Source: Pseudomonas brenneri (lineage in GTDB: Bacteria > Pseudomonadota > Gammaproteobacteria > Pseudomonadales > Pseudomonadaceae). Taken from it: a stretch of DNA of 64,000 nt. The stretch is from NCBI RefSeq assembly GCF_007858285.1, contig NZ_VFIL01000006.1, positions 62,001 through 126,000 of the forward strand. Reading direction: 5' to 3'. Made by a program: the position numbers and the translations under genes. Below, piece after piece: positions 27,674 through 36,657 of this stretch. Positions within the stretch are counted from its first letter, which is position 1. The number at the start of each line of letters is the position of its first letter. A model generated the notes under the pieces. The model did no database searches. It was not told the origin of the DNA and was given only the letters and a program-made list of their open reading frames with translations.

Positions 27674-27977
27674 AACACCCCCTGTAGGAGCGAGCTTGCT
27701 CGCGAAGAACGCCAACGATAACGCAGCGCCCCCAGGCAACCTGCGTCGCCGATGGGTTTTTCGCGAGCAAGCTCGCTCCTACAGGAAGACGGTGTAGAAT
27801 CGACCCTATTCATCGCCAGTCATCCCCCGGCGGGTTTATGAGCTCAAGGCCAATGCGCACGGCGATCCCGTCACGTTTGCGGCAACTTCCGGACACCAGT
27901 GCCATTTTTCGGGTGTTCCAGACGTCAATAGAAGCTCACTCCCCTTTTGATTCCTGATTAGCCGCCCGGAGTGCTCC
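27674..27977. other. Gap between RAYT and ilvD
   Basis: This 304-base gap holds the downstream REPIN (27682-27784) and about 190 bases of ilvD leader. The leader includes an imperfect inverted repeat (GGACACC at 27891 with GGTGTTCC at 27912) around CCATTTTTC. No leader peptide rich in Ile, Leu or Val and no riboswitch were recognised. Confidence 0.5.
27682..27784. repeat. REPIN downstream of the RAYT gene
   Basis: Intact arms CTGTAGGAGCGAGCTTGCTC and complement, beginning 8 bases after the RAYT stop codon. Its spacer is nearly the same as in the upstream copy (AACGCCAACGATAACGCAG shared). Confidence 0.95.
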
Positions 27978-29819
27978 ATGCCAGATTACCGCTCGAAAAC
28001 ATCCACCCACGGCCGCAACATGGCCGGCGCGCGCGCACTGTGGCGTGCCACGGGGATGAAGGATGACGACTTCAAGAAGCCGATCATCGCGATTGCCAAC
28101 TCGTTTACCCAGTTCGTACCGGGCCACGTCCACCTCAAGGACCTGGGCCAACTGGTCGCCCGCGAGATCGAACGTGCTGGCGGCGTGGCCAAGGAATTCA
28201 ACACCATTGCCGTGGACGACGGCATCGCCATGGGCCATGACGGCATGCTGTATTCCCTGCCGAGCCGCGAGATCATCGCCGACTCCGTGGAATACATGGT
28301 CAACGCCCACTGCGCCGACGCCATCGTGTGCATCTCCAACTGCGACAAGATCACCCCCGGCATGCTGATGGCCTCCCTGCGCCTGAACATCCCGGTGATC
28401 TTCGTCTCTGGCGGCCCGATGGAAGCCGGCAAGACCAAACTCGCCTCCCACGGCCTCGACCTGGTGGACGCCATGGTCATCGCCGCCGATTCCAGCGCTT
28501 CTGACGAGAAGGTCGCGGAATACGAGCGCAGCGCTTGCCCAACCTGCGGTTCGTGCTCCGGCATGTTCACCGCCAACTCGATGAACTGCCTGGTGGAAGC
28601 CCTGGGCCTGGCGTTGCCGGGCAACGGTTCTACACTGGCGACCCACAGCGACCGCGAGCAATTATTCCTGCAGGCCGGTCGCACCATCGTCGAGTTGTGC
28701 AAGCGTTACTACACCGAGAACGATGAGTCGGTATTGCCGCGCAATATCGCCAACTTCAAGGCGTTCGAAAACGCCATGACCCTGGATATCGCCATGGGCG
28801 GTTCCACCAACACCATCCTGCACTTGCTGGCCGCAGCGCAAGAAGCCGAGATCGATTTCGACCTGCGCGATATCGACCGCCTGTCCCGGCATGTACCCCA
28901 GCTGTGCAAAGTCGCGCCGAACATCCAGAAGTACCACATGGAAGACGTGCACCGTGCCGGCGGGATCTTCTCGATCTTAGGCTCCCTGGCCCGTGGCGGC
29001 CTGCTGCACACCGACCTGCCGACCGTGCACAGCAAGTCCCTGGCCGAGGGCATCGCCAAATGGGACATCACCCAGACTGACGACGAAGCCGTGCACACCT
29101 TCTTCAAGGCCGGCCCTGCCGGGATCCCGACCCAGACGGCGTTCAGCCAGTCGACCCGTTGGGAAACCCTGGATGACGACCGTGAAAACGGCTGCATCCG
29201 TAGCGTCGAGCATGCCTACTCGCAAGAAGGCGGCCTGGCCGTGCTGTACGGCAACATCGCCCTCGACGGCTGCGTGGTGAAAACCGCCGGCGTGGACGAG
29301 TCGATCCATGTGTTCGAAGGTCGCGCCAAGATCTACGAAAGCCAGGACAGCTCGGTACGCGGCATCCTCGCCGACGAAGTGAAAGAAGGCGACATCGTGA
29401 TCATCCGCTACGAAGGCCCGAAAGGCGGCCCGGGTATGCAGGAAATGCTCTACCCGACGTCGTACCTCAAGTCCAAGGGCCTGGGCAAAGCCTGTGCGCT
29501 GCTGACCGACGGTCGCTTCTCCGGCGGTACTTCGGGCCTGTCCATCGGCCACGCTTCGCCAGAAGCCGCTGCCGGCGGCGCGATTGGCCTGGTGCAAGAT
29601 GGCGACAAGGTGCTGATCGACATTCCAAACCGTTCGATCAACCTGTTGGTCAGCGATGAAGAACTGGCCGCACGCCGGGTCGAGCAGGACAAGAAGGGCT
29701 GGAAGCCGGTGGAGAAGCGTCCGCGCAAAGTCACCACCGCGCTGAAGGCTTACGCGCTGCTGGCCACCAGTGCCGACAAGGGTGCGGTACGTAACAAGGC
29801 CATGCTCGACGGTCTGTAA
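27978..29819 (+). CDS. ilvD: Dihydroxy-acid dehydratase
   Basis: Converts 2,3-dihydroxy-3-methylvalerate or -isovalerate to the 2-keto acids in isoleucine and valine synthesis. The 613-residue protein has the long E. coli-type form. Fe-S ligands lie in [12 protein letters not shown] and [34 protein letters not shown] is the C-terminal signature. The start follows GGAGTGCTCC. It is a single gene, ending at a strong terminator. Confidence 0.98.
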   Translation: MPDYRSKTSTHGRNMAGARALWRATGMKDDDFKKPIIAIANSFTQFVPGHVHLKDLGQLVAREIERAGGVAKEFNTIAVDDGIAMGHDGMLYSLPSREIIADSVEYMVNAHCADAIVCISNCDKITPGMLMASLRLNIPVIFVSGGPMEAGKTKLASHGLDLVDAMVIAADSSASDEKVAEYERSACPTCGSCSGMFTANSMNCLVEALGLALPGNGSTLATHSDREQLFLQAGRTIVELCKRYYTENDESVLPRNIANFKAFENAMTLDIAMGGSTNTILHLLAAAQEAEIDFDLRDIDRLSRHVPQLCKVAPNIQKYHMEDVHRAGGIFSILGSLARGGLLHTDLPTVHSKSLAEGIAKWDITQTDDEAVHTFFKAGPAGIPTQTAFSQSTRWETLDDDRENGCIRSVEHAYSQEGGLAVLYGNIALDGCVVKTAGVDESIHVFEGRAKIYESQDSSVRGILADEVKEGDIVIIRYEGPKGGPGMQEMLYPTSYLKSKGLGKACALLTDGRFSGGTSGLSIGHASPEAAAGGAIGLVQDGDKVLIDIPNRSINLLVSDEELAARRVEQDKKGWKPVEKRPRKVTTALKAYALLATSADKGAVRNKAMLDGL

Positions 29820-29830
29820 GTCCCGCCCAT

Positions 29831-29863
29831 AAAAATGCCCCGCCAGGTGCGGGGCATTTTTTT
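29831..29863. terminator. Rho-independent terminator between ilvD and pchP
   Basis: A 9-bp stem (ATGCCCCGC with GCGGGGCAT), 5-base loop, T run to the right and A run to the left, between the convergent ilvD and pchP genes. It can serve both strands. Confidence 0.93.
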
Positions 29864-29897
29864 GCCTGCCTGAATCGCCAAGCCACAGGAGATCAAA

Positions 29898-29984
29898 TGT
29901 GGGAGCTGGCTTGCCTGCGATGCGGACACCACGGCGTACCTGATACACCGCGTCGATGCCATCGCTGGCAAGCCAGCTCCTACA
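29898..29984. repeat. REPIN, GTGGGAGCTGGCTTGC family
   Basis: Left arm TGTGGGAGCTGGCTTGCCTG, right arm CTGGCAAGCCAGCTCCTACA; the right outer end has CTCCTACA instead of CTCCCACA, a mix of two families. Ends 3 bases before the pchP stop codon. Confidence 0.88.
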
Positions 29985-29987
29985 GGG

Positions 29988-31046
29988 TTATTGGATCTCG
30001 TCGGGCTTGACGATCACCCAGTTCTTGTCCGCCGTCACCGGCAAGCCTTCCTTGGCCTGGGCCGCAGCGTGTTTGGCGATCATGCCGTTCATTTGCGTCA
30101 TGTACTTGTCCTTGCGGTTGATCCACAAGTGAATGCCGCCCTTGGCCACGTCCACATCGTGAAACAGCATGTAGCCGTCGCTGGTAGGGGTGTCGCCGCC
30201 AACCAGTACCGGCTTTTTCCATTCATCGATGTAGGTGAGGATCGCCGCGTGCTTGCCGGCCATCCAGGTCGCCGGGGTCCACAGGTACGGGGTCAGTTCC
30301 AGGCCGAGGTTGGCCTTTTCGTCATACTTGCCGGCCGTGACTTGCTTGCGTGCGGTGGTCAGCTCGCCAGTCTTGCGGTCCTTGAGCAGCAGGCTGACGC
30401 CAATCACGTTCTGCGGCTTCACGTTGTAGCCGTACTTGGGATCGGACGCGACCATGCGCACCAGCTCTTCAGAGGCCGCCGTCATCACGTACACGTCGAT
30501 GCCGTTTTCCATCAGCTTGTTGTACAGCTCGGTCTGGCCGGTGAAGATTTTCGGTGGCTGCACCTCCATGTTCTTCACCACATCGCCTTCGAAGTAGGTG
30601 ACCGGTACCGGCTTGCCGGAGGCCATCAGCTCATCGACGTAGCCCTTGAGCTCCTTGAGGGTGAAGCCAGCGAACACCTGGGCGACCCACGGATAGCAGA
30701 CCATGTCGTCCACTTCACACAGGCGATAGTAGTAACTGAACAGACTTTCCTTATGATCGGCGGTGTCTTTGAACGGCATAAGCTTGAGCGACGGGTCGAG
30801 ACTGTCACGAGTGATCAGGCCCTTGTTCTCCATGTACGGCAGCAGCGATTCTTCGAGGTCGAAGCGGTAGCTGGTGTTGTCCATGTCGAACACCGCGTAG
30901 TTACCCTTGTTGGCGTTGGCGGCGATCATCTCATTCAGTTGCTTGGCGGCGGGTGCGGGCCAGTGTTTCAACTCGGTGGCGGCCATGACCTGGCTGGCAA
31001 GCCCCAGGCATAGCGCGGCGGCAAACAGTCTCGGCGCGAGCTTCAT
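29988..31046 (-). CDS. pchP: Phosphorylcholine phosphatase (HAD family)
   Basis: A periplasmic phosphatase that releases choline from phosphorylcholine during use of host or environmental phosphatidylcholine. The 352-residue precursor has a signal peptide (residues 1-22, ending QVMAA). HAD motif I is VFDMDNTSY with the nucleophile Asp near residue 52; motif II is VMTAASEEL; motif III/IV is VGGDTPTSDGYMLF. These match P. aeruginosa PchP, which has the same DMDNT and GDTPDSD loops. No choline catabolism gene is adjacent in this window. Confidence 0.92.
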   Translation of the reverse strand: MKLAPRLFAAALCLGLASQVMAATELKHWPAPAAKQLNEMIAANANKGNYAVFDMDNTSYRFDLEESLLPYMENKGLITRDSLDPSLKLMPFKDTADHKESLFSYYYRLCEVDDMVCYPWVAQVFAGFTLKELKGYVDELMASGKPVPVTYFEGDVVKNMEVQPPKIFTGQTELYNKLMENGIDVYVMTAASEELVRMVASDPKYGYNVKPQNVIGVSLLLKDRKTGELTTARKQVTAGKYDEKANLGLELTPYLWTPATWMAGKHAAILTYIDEWKKPVLVGGDTPTSDGYMLFHDVDVAKGGIHLWINRKDKYMTQMNGMIAKHAAAQAKEGLPVTADKNWVIVKPDEIQ

Positions 31047-31288
31047 GTGCGTTTTCTCCCTGAGTGAAAGGCATAAACGCTAACAAATCTGTATGACAAC
31101 GCCCGCTACACGCACGACCGACGGCGTCCTGATCCCGCCACCCACGTACACAGGAACGTCAACGCCTTATTCCAAAAACGACAGTCGCCATTCCATAACG
31201 GTATTAAATCAATATATTTCAAGCTGTTAGGATTTCCGGTTCGCAGTCGCACGCTCATGCGATTGGCAGTCCTTTACCTGGAGCTTCA

Positions 31289-32680
31289 ATGAATCTGCCG
31301 CTGATTCTCAACCTGCTGGTGTTCCTCGCATTATTGCTGGGCCTGGCCCAAACCCGCCGTACTCACTGGAGCCTGGCCAAGAAGGTGTTGTTCGCCCTGG
31401 TCCTGGGCGTTGCCTTCGGCGTGGCCCTGCACACGATCTACGGCGCTGGCCACCCGGTACTCAAGGCCTCGATCGGCTGGTTCGACCTGGTCGGCAATGG
31501 TTATGTGCAACTGTTGCAGATGATCGTGATCCCGCTGGTGTTCGCCTCGATCCTCAGCGCCGTGGCCCGCCTGCACAACGCCGCGTCCCTGGGCAAGATC
31601 AGCTTCCTGACCATCGGCACGCTGCTGTTCACCACCGCCATTGCGGCGCTGATCGGTATCGGCCTGACCAACCTGTTCGGCCTTACCGCCGAAGGCCTGG
31701 TGGCCGGCACCCAGGAACTGGCGCGCCTGCAAGTGATCCAGAGTGACTACGCGGGCAAGGTCGCCGACCTGAACATCCCGCAGTTGCTGCTGTCGTTCAT
31801 CCCGCAGAACCCGTTTGCCGACCTGGCCCGGGCCAAGCCGACATCGATTATCAGTGTGGTGATCTTCGCCGCGTTCCTGGGCGTTGCCGCGTTGCAACTG
31901 CTCAAGGATGACGTGGAAAAAGGCCAGAAAGTGCTGAACGCCATCGATACCCTGCAAGCCTGGGTGATGCGCCTGGTGCGCCTGGTCATGAAGCTGACCC
32001 CCTACGGCGTGCTGGCGTTGATGACCAAAGTGGTCGCCAGCTCCAACCTGCAAGACATCATCAAGCTCGGCAGCTTCGTGCTGGTGTCCTACCTGGCGCT
32101 AGGGCTGATGTTTGTAGTCCACGGCCTGCTGCTGTCGCTGGCCGGGATCAACCCGCTGCGCTTCTTCCGCAAGGTGTGGCCGGTGCTGACCTTCGCGTTT
32201 ACCAGTCGCTCCAGCGCAGCAAGCATCCCATTGAGCATCGAAGCGCAAACCCGTCGCCTGGGCATCCCGCAGTCCATCGCCAGCTTTGCTGCTTCGTTTG
32301 GCGCGACGATTGGCCAGAACGGTTGCGCCGGTCTGTATCCGGCGATGTTGGCGGTGATGGTGGCGCCGACCGTGGGCATCAACCCGCTCGACCCATTGTG
32401 GATCGCAACATTGGTGGCGATTGTGACCTTGAGCTCGGCCGGTGTGGCAGGCGTGGGCGGCGGTGCGACGTTTGCCGCGCTGATCGTGCTGCCAGCGATG
32501 GGCTTGCCGGTGGCGTTGGTGGCGTTGCTGATTTCCGTAGAGCCGCTGATCGACATGGGCCGTACGGCGTTGAACGTCAATGGCTCGATGACGGCGGGGG
32601 CGATTACCAGCCAGATCATGCAGCAGACGGATAAAGAATTGCTCAATGCCGATGAGCATCCGGAACTAGCACAGGCATAA
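31289..32680 (+). CDS. L-cystine/dicarboxylate-type symporter (TcyP family)
   Basis: A 463-residue multi-pass inner-membrane transporter of the dicarboxylate/amino acid:cation symporter family. It contains [29 protein letters not shown] (a serine-rich reentrant loop) and the later [14 protein letters not shown] and [15 protein letters not shown] segments found in this family. The sequence most resembles the cystine importers TcyP/YdjN, but a dicarboxylate cannot be excluded from sequence alone. Start ATG at 31289 with TGGAGCT upstream. Confidence 0.82.
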   Translation: MNLPLILNLLVFLALLLGLAQTRRTHWSLAKKVLFALVLGVAFGVALHTIYGAGHPVLKASIGWFDLVGNGYVQLLQMIVIPLVFASILSAVARLHNAASLGKISFLTIGTLLFTTAIAALIGIGLTNLFGLTAEGLVAGTQELARLQVIQSDYAGKVADLNIPQLLLSFIPQNPFADLARAKPTSIISVVIFAAFLGVAALQLLKDDVEKGQKVLNAIDTLQAWVMRLVRLVMKLTPYGVLALMTKVVASSNLQDIIKLGSFVLVSYLALGLMFVVHGLLLSLAGINPLRFFRKVWPVLTFAFTSRSSAASIPLSIEAQTRRLGIPQSIASFAASFGATIGQNGCAGLYPAMLAVMVAPTVGINPLDPLWIATLVAIVTLSSAGVAGVGGGATFAALIVLPAMGLPVALVALLISVEPLIDMGRTALNVNGSMTAGAITSQIMQQTDKELLNADEHPELAQA

Positions 32681-32682
32681 CT

Positions 32683-32784
32683 CTGTAAGAGCGAGCTTGC
32701 TCGCGAAGACTGTTAACGATGACGCGGGCATACTGAATGGCCGCGTCGCTCTCAGGTTCTTCGCGAGCAAGCTCGCTCCTACAG
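32683..32784. repeat. REPIN, GCGAGCTTGCTCGC family
   Basis: Left arm CTGTAAGAGCGAGCTTGCTC (an A replaces the first G of GTAGGAG), right arm intact. Starts 3 bases after the symporter stop codon and ends directly at the folA stop codon, with folA convergent. Confidence 0.9.
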
Positions 32785-33297
32785 TTAGGCTTTTTCCCAG
32801 ACTTCGAAGTTGTACGCCGGCTTGTCGCCTTCTGCCGGATTCTGCACATTCGACACCAACTTCCACTGGTTCAAGTCAAACGCCGGAAACCACGCATCCC
32901 CCTCCGGGCTCAACGCAACCCGCGTCAGATACAGGCGATCCGCCTGCTCCAGCCCTTGCGCATACAATTGCGCGCCGCCGATCAGCATCAGCTCATCCAC
33001 GCCCTGCTCCAACGCCCAGGCCTCGGCCCGCGCAACGGCTGCATCCAGTGAAGGAAAAACTTCCGCACCTTCGAGCATCAGATCGGTCTGACGACTGACC
33101 ACAATGTTCAAGCGGCCCGGCAACGGTCGCCCCAGGGAATCCCAGGTCTTGCGCCCCATGATGATCGGCTTGCCCAGGGTGGTGGCCTTGAAATATTTGA
33201 AATCCCCCGGCAAATGCCAGGGCATGCTGTTGTCGACGCCGATCACGCGGTTTTCACCGAGGGCTGCGATCAGGCTTAAAGGGAGAGTTTTTTTCAT
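32785..33297 (-). CDS. folA: Dihydrofolate reductase
   Basis: Reduces dihydrofolate to tetrahydrofolate with NADPH and recycles folate made by ThyA (13 kb away). The 170-residue protein begins LPLSLIAALGENRVIGVDNSMPWHLPGDFK, where the W, D/E and L residues form the folate pocket (Asp near residue 31). MGRKTWDSLGRPLPGR and the C-terminal TRV are characteristic. The stop abuts the REPIN at 32784. Confidence 0.97.
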   Translation of the reverse strand: MKKTLPLSLIAALGENRVIGVDNSMPWHLPGDFKYFKATTLGKPIIMGRKTWDSLGRPLPGRLNIVVSRQTDLMLEGAEVFPSLDAAVARAEAWALEQGVDELMLIGGAQLYAQGLEQADRLYLTRVALSPEGDAWFPAFDLNQWKLVSNVQNPAEGDKPAYNFEVWEKA

Positions 33298-33366
33298 GAC
33301 GACGAGAATACCAGAGGCGCGGGCCAGGGGTTATGCTCCAGGCTCACTGACACAACAGGACGGCGC

Positions 33367-34746
33367 GTGACTGCACTGAACCCCCTGCAAAAACTCTGGC
33401 TGACGGAAACCGTGCGCCTGCGTGAAGAACACGCAGGCGCCCTGGAGGACCAGGAAGCCAATCGCCTGGCCCGCAGTAGCGGCGGCGACCTGCCGACACG
33501 CATTCAAAACCGTGCCCTATGGCTGGCCGAGCGCGACGGCCTGAGCGCCGCCCTGCACCATTGGCTGCAAGGTGCGCGCCTGGCGCTGATCGTGCTGATG
33601 GTGCTGGCCGTCGTCAGCGGCGCCGGCCTGGCCTTCGCCGCACTGGGCAACGGCCTGACCCCGGTCAATGTGTTCTGGGCCCTGGGCAGCCTGCTGGGCT
33701 TGAACCTGATCCTGCTGCTGAGCTGGGCCCTGGGCCTGCTGTTTGCCGGCGACCATAGCGCCAGCCTCGGCCGCCTGTGGTTGTGGCTCAGCGAAAAACT
33801 CGCCCGCGATGCCAAGGCCGCGCAACTGGCGCCGGCGTTGTTGTTGCTGCTGCAACGCCACAAGCTCAACCGTTGGGCGGTCGGCGTGCTGGTCAATGGC
33901 CTGTGGCTGCTGGCGCTGTGCAGCGCGCTGGTGATCCTGCTGACCTTGATGGCCACCCGGCGCTACGGCTTTGTCTGGGAAACCACCATTCTCGGCGCCG
34001 ACACCTTTGTCAGCGTGACCCAGGCCCTGGGCAGCCTGCCCGCCCTGCTCGGTTTCAGCGTGCCAACGGTGGAAATGATCCGCGCCAGCGGCGACTCTGC
34101 ACTCAATATCGAAAGCGCCCGCCAGGCCTGGGCTGCCTGGCTGGTGGGCGTATTGCTGGTCTACGGCCTGCTGCCCCGGCTGGTCCTCGCTCTCCTCTGC
34201 CTATGGCGCTGGCAACGCGGGCGTGCCGCCTTGCGCCTGGACCTCAACCTGCCCGGCTACAGCGCGTTGCGTGAAGCCTTGATGCCCAGCAGTGAACGCC
34301 TCGGTGTGAACGATGCGGCTCCAGAACAGTTGCACCCAGTCAGCGGCGGGGCCAGCGAGTTGCAAAGCGATGGCGCCCTGCTGGTGGCCATCGAACTCGA
34401 CGACCAGCACCCGTGGCCACCCAAACTGCCGGCCACGGTCAAGAACGCCGGAATCCTCGACAGCCGCGAGTCGCGCAACAAATTGTTGGAACAATTGACC
34501 CGCTTCCCGCCCGCCCGCCTGGTGATCGCCTGTGACCCACGCCGCTCGCCGGATCGCGGCAGCCTGGCGTTGATCGGCGAACTGGCCCGCTGCGCCAGCG
34601 CCACCCGTGTCTGGCTGCTGCAAGCACCACCGGGCCAGGCACTGGATGCCGAGCGCCTCGGTGATTGGCACACGGCCTTGCAGCAACTGGGTTTGCCCTT
34701 CGCTGATTGCGCACCGCTTACCTGGCTGGAGACTGGTCATGACTAA
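33367..34746 (+). CDS. DUF2868 multi-pass membrane protein
   Basis: A 459-residue membrane protein of unknown function. Four hydrophobic segments are visible at about 72-95, 102-126, 175-203 and 256-284, followed by a C-terminal cytoplasmic domain of about 170 residues (HPWPPKLPATVKN ... RLVIACDPRRSPDRGS) with no enzyme motif. The start is GTG at 33367 with ACAGGACGG upstream. It overlaps the downstream GTPase gene by eight bases; the two form a conserved pair in Pseudomonas (PA0349-PA0348 from memory), so the proteins probably act together at the membrane. Confidence 0.8.
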   Translation: MTALNPLQKLWLTETVRLREEHAGALEDQEANRLARSSGGDLPTRIQNRALWLAERDGLSAALHHWLQGARLALIVLMVLAVVSGAGLAFAALGNGLTPVNVFWALGSLLGLNLILLLSWALGLLFAGDHSASLGRLWLWLSEKLARDAKAAQLAPALLLLLQRHKLNRWAVGVLVNGLWLLALCSALVILLTLMATRRYGFVWETTILGADTFVSVTQALGSLPALLGFSVPTVEMIRASGDSALNIESARQAWAAWLVGVLLVYGLLPRLVLALLCLWRWQRGRAALRLDLNLPGYSALREALMPSSERLGVNDAAPEQLHPVSGGASELQSDGALLVAIELDDQHPWPPKLPATVKNAGILDSRESRNKLLEQLTRFPPARLVIACDPRRSPDRGSLALIGELARCASATRVWLLQAPPGQALDAERLGDWHTALQQLGLPFADCAPLTWLETGHD

Positions 34747-36106
34747 ACCCCTGAAACTGGCGGTGGTCGGCCACACCAACGTCGGCAAGACCTCGCTGCT
34801 ACGCACCCTGACCCGTGACGTGGGCTTTGGCGAAGTGTCCCACCGCCCCAGTACCACCCGGCATGTCGAGGGCGCGCGCTTGTCGGTCGACGGTGAAGCT
34901 TTGCTGGAACTGTACGACACGCCGGGCCTGGAAGATGCCATCGCCCTGCTCGATTACCTCGAACGCCTCGACCGACCGGGCGAGCGTCTCGACGGCCCGG
35001 CCCGCCTCGCCCGCTTCCTGGAAGGCAGCGAAGCCCGCCAACGCTTCGAGCAGGAAGCCAAGGTGCTGCGTCAACTGCTCGCGTCCGATGCCGGCCTGTA
35101 TGTGATCGACGCCCGGGAACCGGTACTGGCCAAATACCGCGACGAGCTGCAAGTGCTGGCCAGTTGCGGCAAGCCACTGCTGCCGGTGCTCAACTTTGTC
35201 AGCAGCAGCGACCACCGCGAGCCGGACTGGCGCGAAGCCCTGGCCCGCCTGGGCCTGCATGCGCTGGTGCGGTTTGACAGTGTGGCGCCCCCCGAAGATG
35301 GCGAGCGACGGCTGTATGAAAGCCTGGCCCTGTTGCTGGAAAGCTCACGCCCACAGCTGGAACGGCTGATCCTTGATCAAGAGGCTCAACGCCAGGCGCG
35401 CCAGCAAAGCGCTGCCCGCCTGATCGCCGAGCTGCTGATCGACTGCGCCGCGTGCCGGCGCAGTGTGGTCACCGAGGATGAACAACAAGCCATCGGCGAT
35501 CTGCGCAAAGCCGTGCGCCAGCGCGAACAACGTTGCGTCGAAGCCCTGCTCAAGTTGTTCGGTTTCCGCCCGCAAGACGCTGCGGCCAGCGACCTGCCGC
35601 TGCTGGACGGGCGTTGGGGCGATGATTTGTTCAACCCCGAAACCCTCAAGCAACTAGGGGTGCGGGTCGGCGGAGGGATTGCAGCAGGAGCCGCGGCCGG
35701 CGCCGGTGTGGACTTGCTGGTCGGCGGCCTGACCCTGGGCGCCGCCGCCCTGGCCGGGGCGATTGCCGGCGGCGCGCTGCAAACCGCGCGCAGCTACGGC
35801 AGCCGTCTGCTGGGCAAGATCAAGGGCCAGCGCGAGCTGACCGTGGATGACAGCGTGTTGCGCCTGCTGGCCCTGCGCCAACGGCAGTTGCTCAAGGCCC
35901 TGAACCTGCGTGGGCATGCGGCGATGCACAGCATCAAGGTCGATACCCCGCAGGACAAGACCTGGCGTGAAGGCAAGCTGCCCGACGCCCTGCACAAGGC
36001 GCGCGCCCATCCGCAATGGTCGTCGCTCAACCCTCACCCAAGGTTGAGCCAGGCCGAGCGCCAGGAACAGATCGAAGCCCTGGCCCAGCGCCTGGACGAG
36101 GCTTAA
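34739..36106 (+). CDS. DUF3482 membrane-associated GTPase
   Basis: A 455-residue protein with a GTPase-like N-terminal domain: G1 VVGHTNVGKTSLLRTL (P-loop about residues 11-19), a possible G2 region with RPSTTRHVEG, and G3 LYDTPGLEDA near residue 63. The expected G4 NKxD is replaced by LPVLNFVSSSDHRE, so guanine specificity is unclear. A glycine- and alanine-rich hydrophobic stretch runs from about residue 306 to 345, followed by a basic helical tail. Coupled by an 8-base overlap to the DUF2868 gene. Function unknown; membrane remodelling or stress response would be guesses. Confidence 0.8.
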   Translation: MTKPLKLAVVGHTNVGKTSLLRTLTRDVGFGEVSHRPSTTRHVEGARLSVDGEALLELYDTPGLEDAIALLDYLERLDRPGERLDGPARLARFLEGSEARQRFEQEAKVLRQLLASDAGLYVIDAREPVLAKYRDELQVLASCGKPLLPVLNFVSSSDHREPDWREALARLGLHALVRFDSVAPPEDGERRLYESLALLLESSRPQLERLILDQEAQRQARQQSAARLIAELLIDCAACRRSVVTEDEQQAIGDLRKAVRQREQRCVEALLKLFGFRPQDAAASDLPLLDGRWGDDLFNPETLKQLGVRVGGGIAAGAAAGAGVDLLVGGLTLGAAALAGAIAGGALQTARSYGSRLLGKIKGQRELTVDDSVLRLLALRQRQLLKALNLRGHAAMHSIKVDTPQDKTWREGKLPDALHKARAHPQWSSLNPHPRLSQAERQEQIEALAQRLDEA

Positions 36107-36657
36107 GCCGCCAGCAGTTGCCGGGCCTTGGCCTTCAGCACCTCAAGGTCCAGCACCGGCACGTGCATGTCCTTGGCCTGTTCATCCCAGTGGCGCATGC
36201 GCAGGCTCACCGCGCACAGCGGATCCTGCTCGAACGCTCGGGCCTCATCGGCCGTCATCACCCCGCCCTGGTAACCCAGGGTACGGCGGCTGGCCTCGCT
36301 CAAACGGTCGTAATAGTCCGGCTGGCTGAAGGTCAGGTAGCGCTTGGCCTGTACGTGATATTCCACCAATTTTGCCAGGCGCTCACTGAAGCCGGCGCGC
36401 CGCAGATAGTCGGCGCCCAGGCGTTCATGGCTGACTACGCCGTAGCCGCCCATGTTCTCGCCACCCTGGCCGCAGATATGCCCGATATCGTGGAAGAACG
36501 CCGCCAGCACCACTTCGTCGTCGAAGCCCTCGGCCATGGCCAATTGCGCGGCCTGGGACATATGCTCGATCTGCGACACCGGCTCGCCAATGTAGTCGGC
36601 TGCGCCATGCCGTTCGTACAAGGCAAAGACTTGCGCGATAACGTGTTCAGCTTGCAT
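36103..36657 (-). CDS. phnZ: PhnZ-like HD-domain di-iron phosphonate oxygenase
   Basis: A 184-residue HD-domain protein of the phosphonate-associated group (as in TIGR03276). Aligned by eye with PhnZ, all key residues are kept with a constant shift: Tyr22, Glu25, His32, His56-Asp57, His60, His77, His101, Lys105 and Asp158, which correspond to Y24, E27, H34, H58-D59, H62, H80, H104, K108 and D161. PhnZ uses a mixed-valent di-iron centre to split (R)-1-hydroxy-2-aminoethylphosphonate into glycine and phosphate. The ATG overlaps the oxidoreductase stop in TGATG. Last gene of the operon. No PhnY hydroxylase gene is in the window. Confidence 0.85.
   Translation of the reverse strand: MQAEHVIAQVFALYERHGAADYIGEPVSQIEHMSQAAQLAMAEGFDDEVVLAAFFHDIGHICGQGGENMGGYGVVSHERLGADYLRRAGFSERLAKLVEYHVQAKRYLTFSQPDYYDRLSEASRRTLGYQGGVMTADEARAFEQDPLCAVSLRMRHWDEQAKDMHVPVLDLEVLKAKARQLLAA

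Noticed and set aside
27785..27977. Attenuator leader peptide for ilvD
   Set aside because: No short frame rich in Ile, Val or Leu with a ribosome binding site; only an imperfect inverted repeat is seen.
29988..31046. pchP as part of a phosphonate/phosphorylcholine cluster with the operon at 36-42 kb
   Set aside because: Five unrelated genes on both strands separate them, and pchP at this location is part of the conserved core order.
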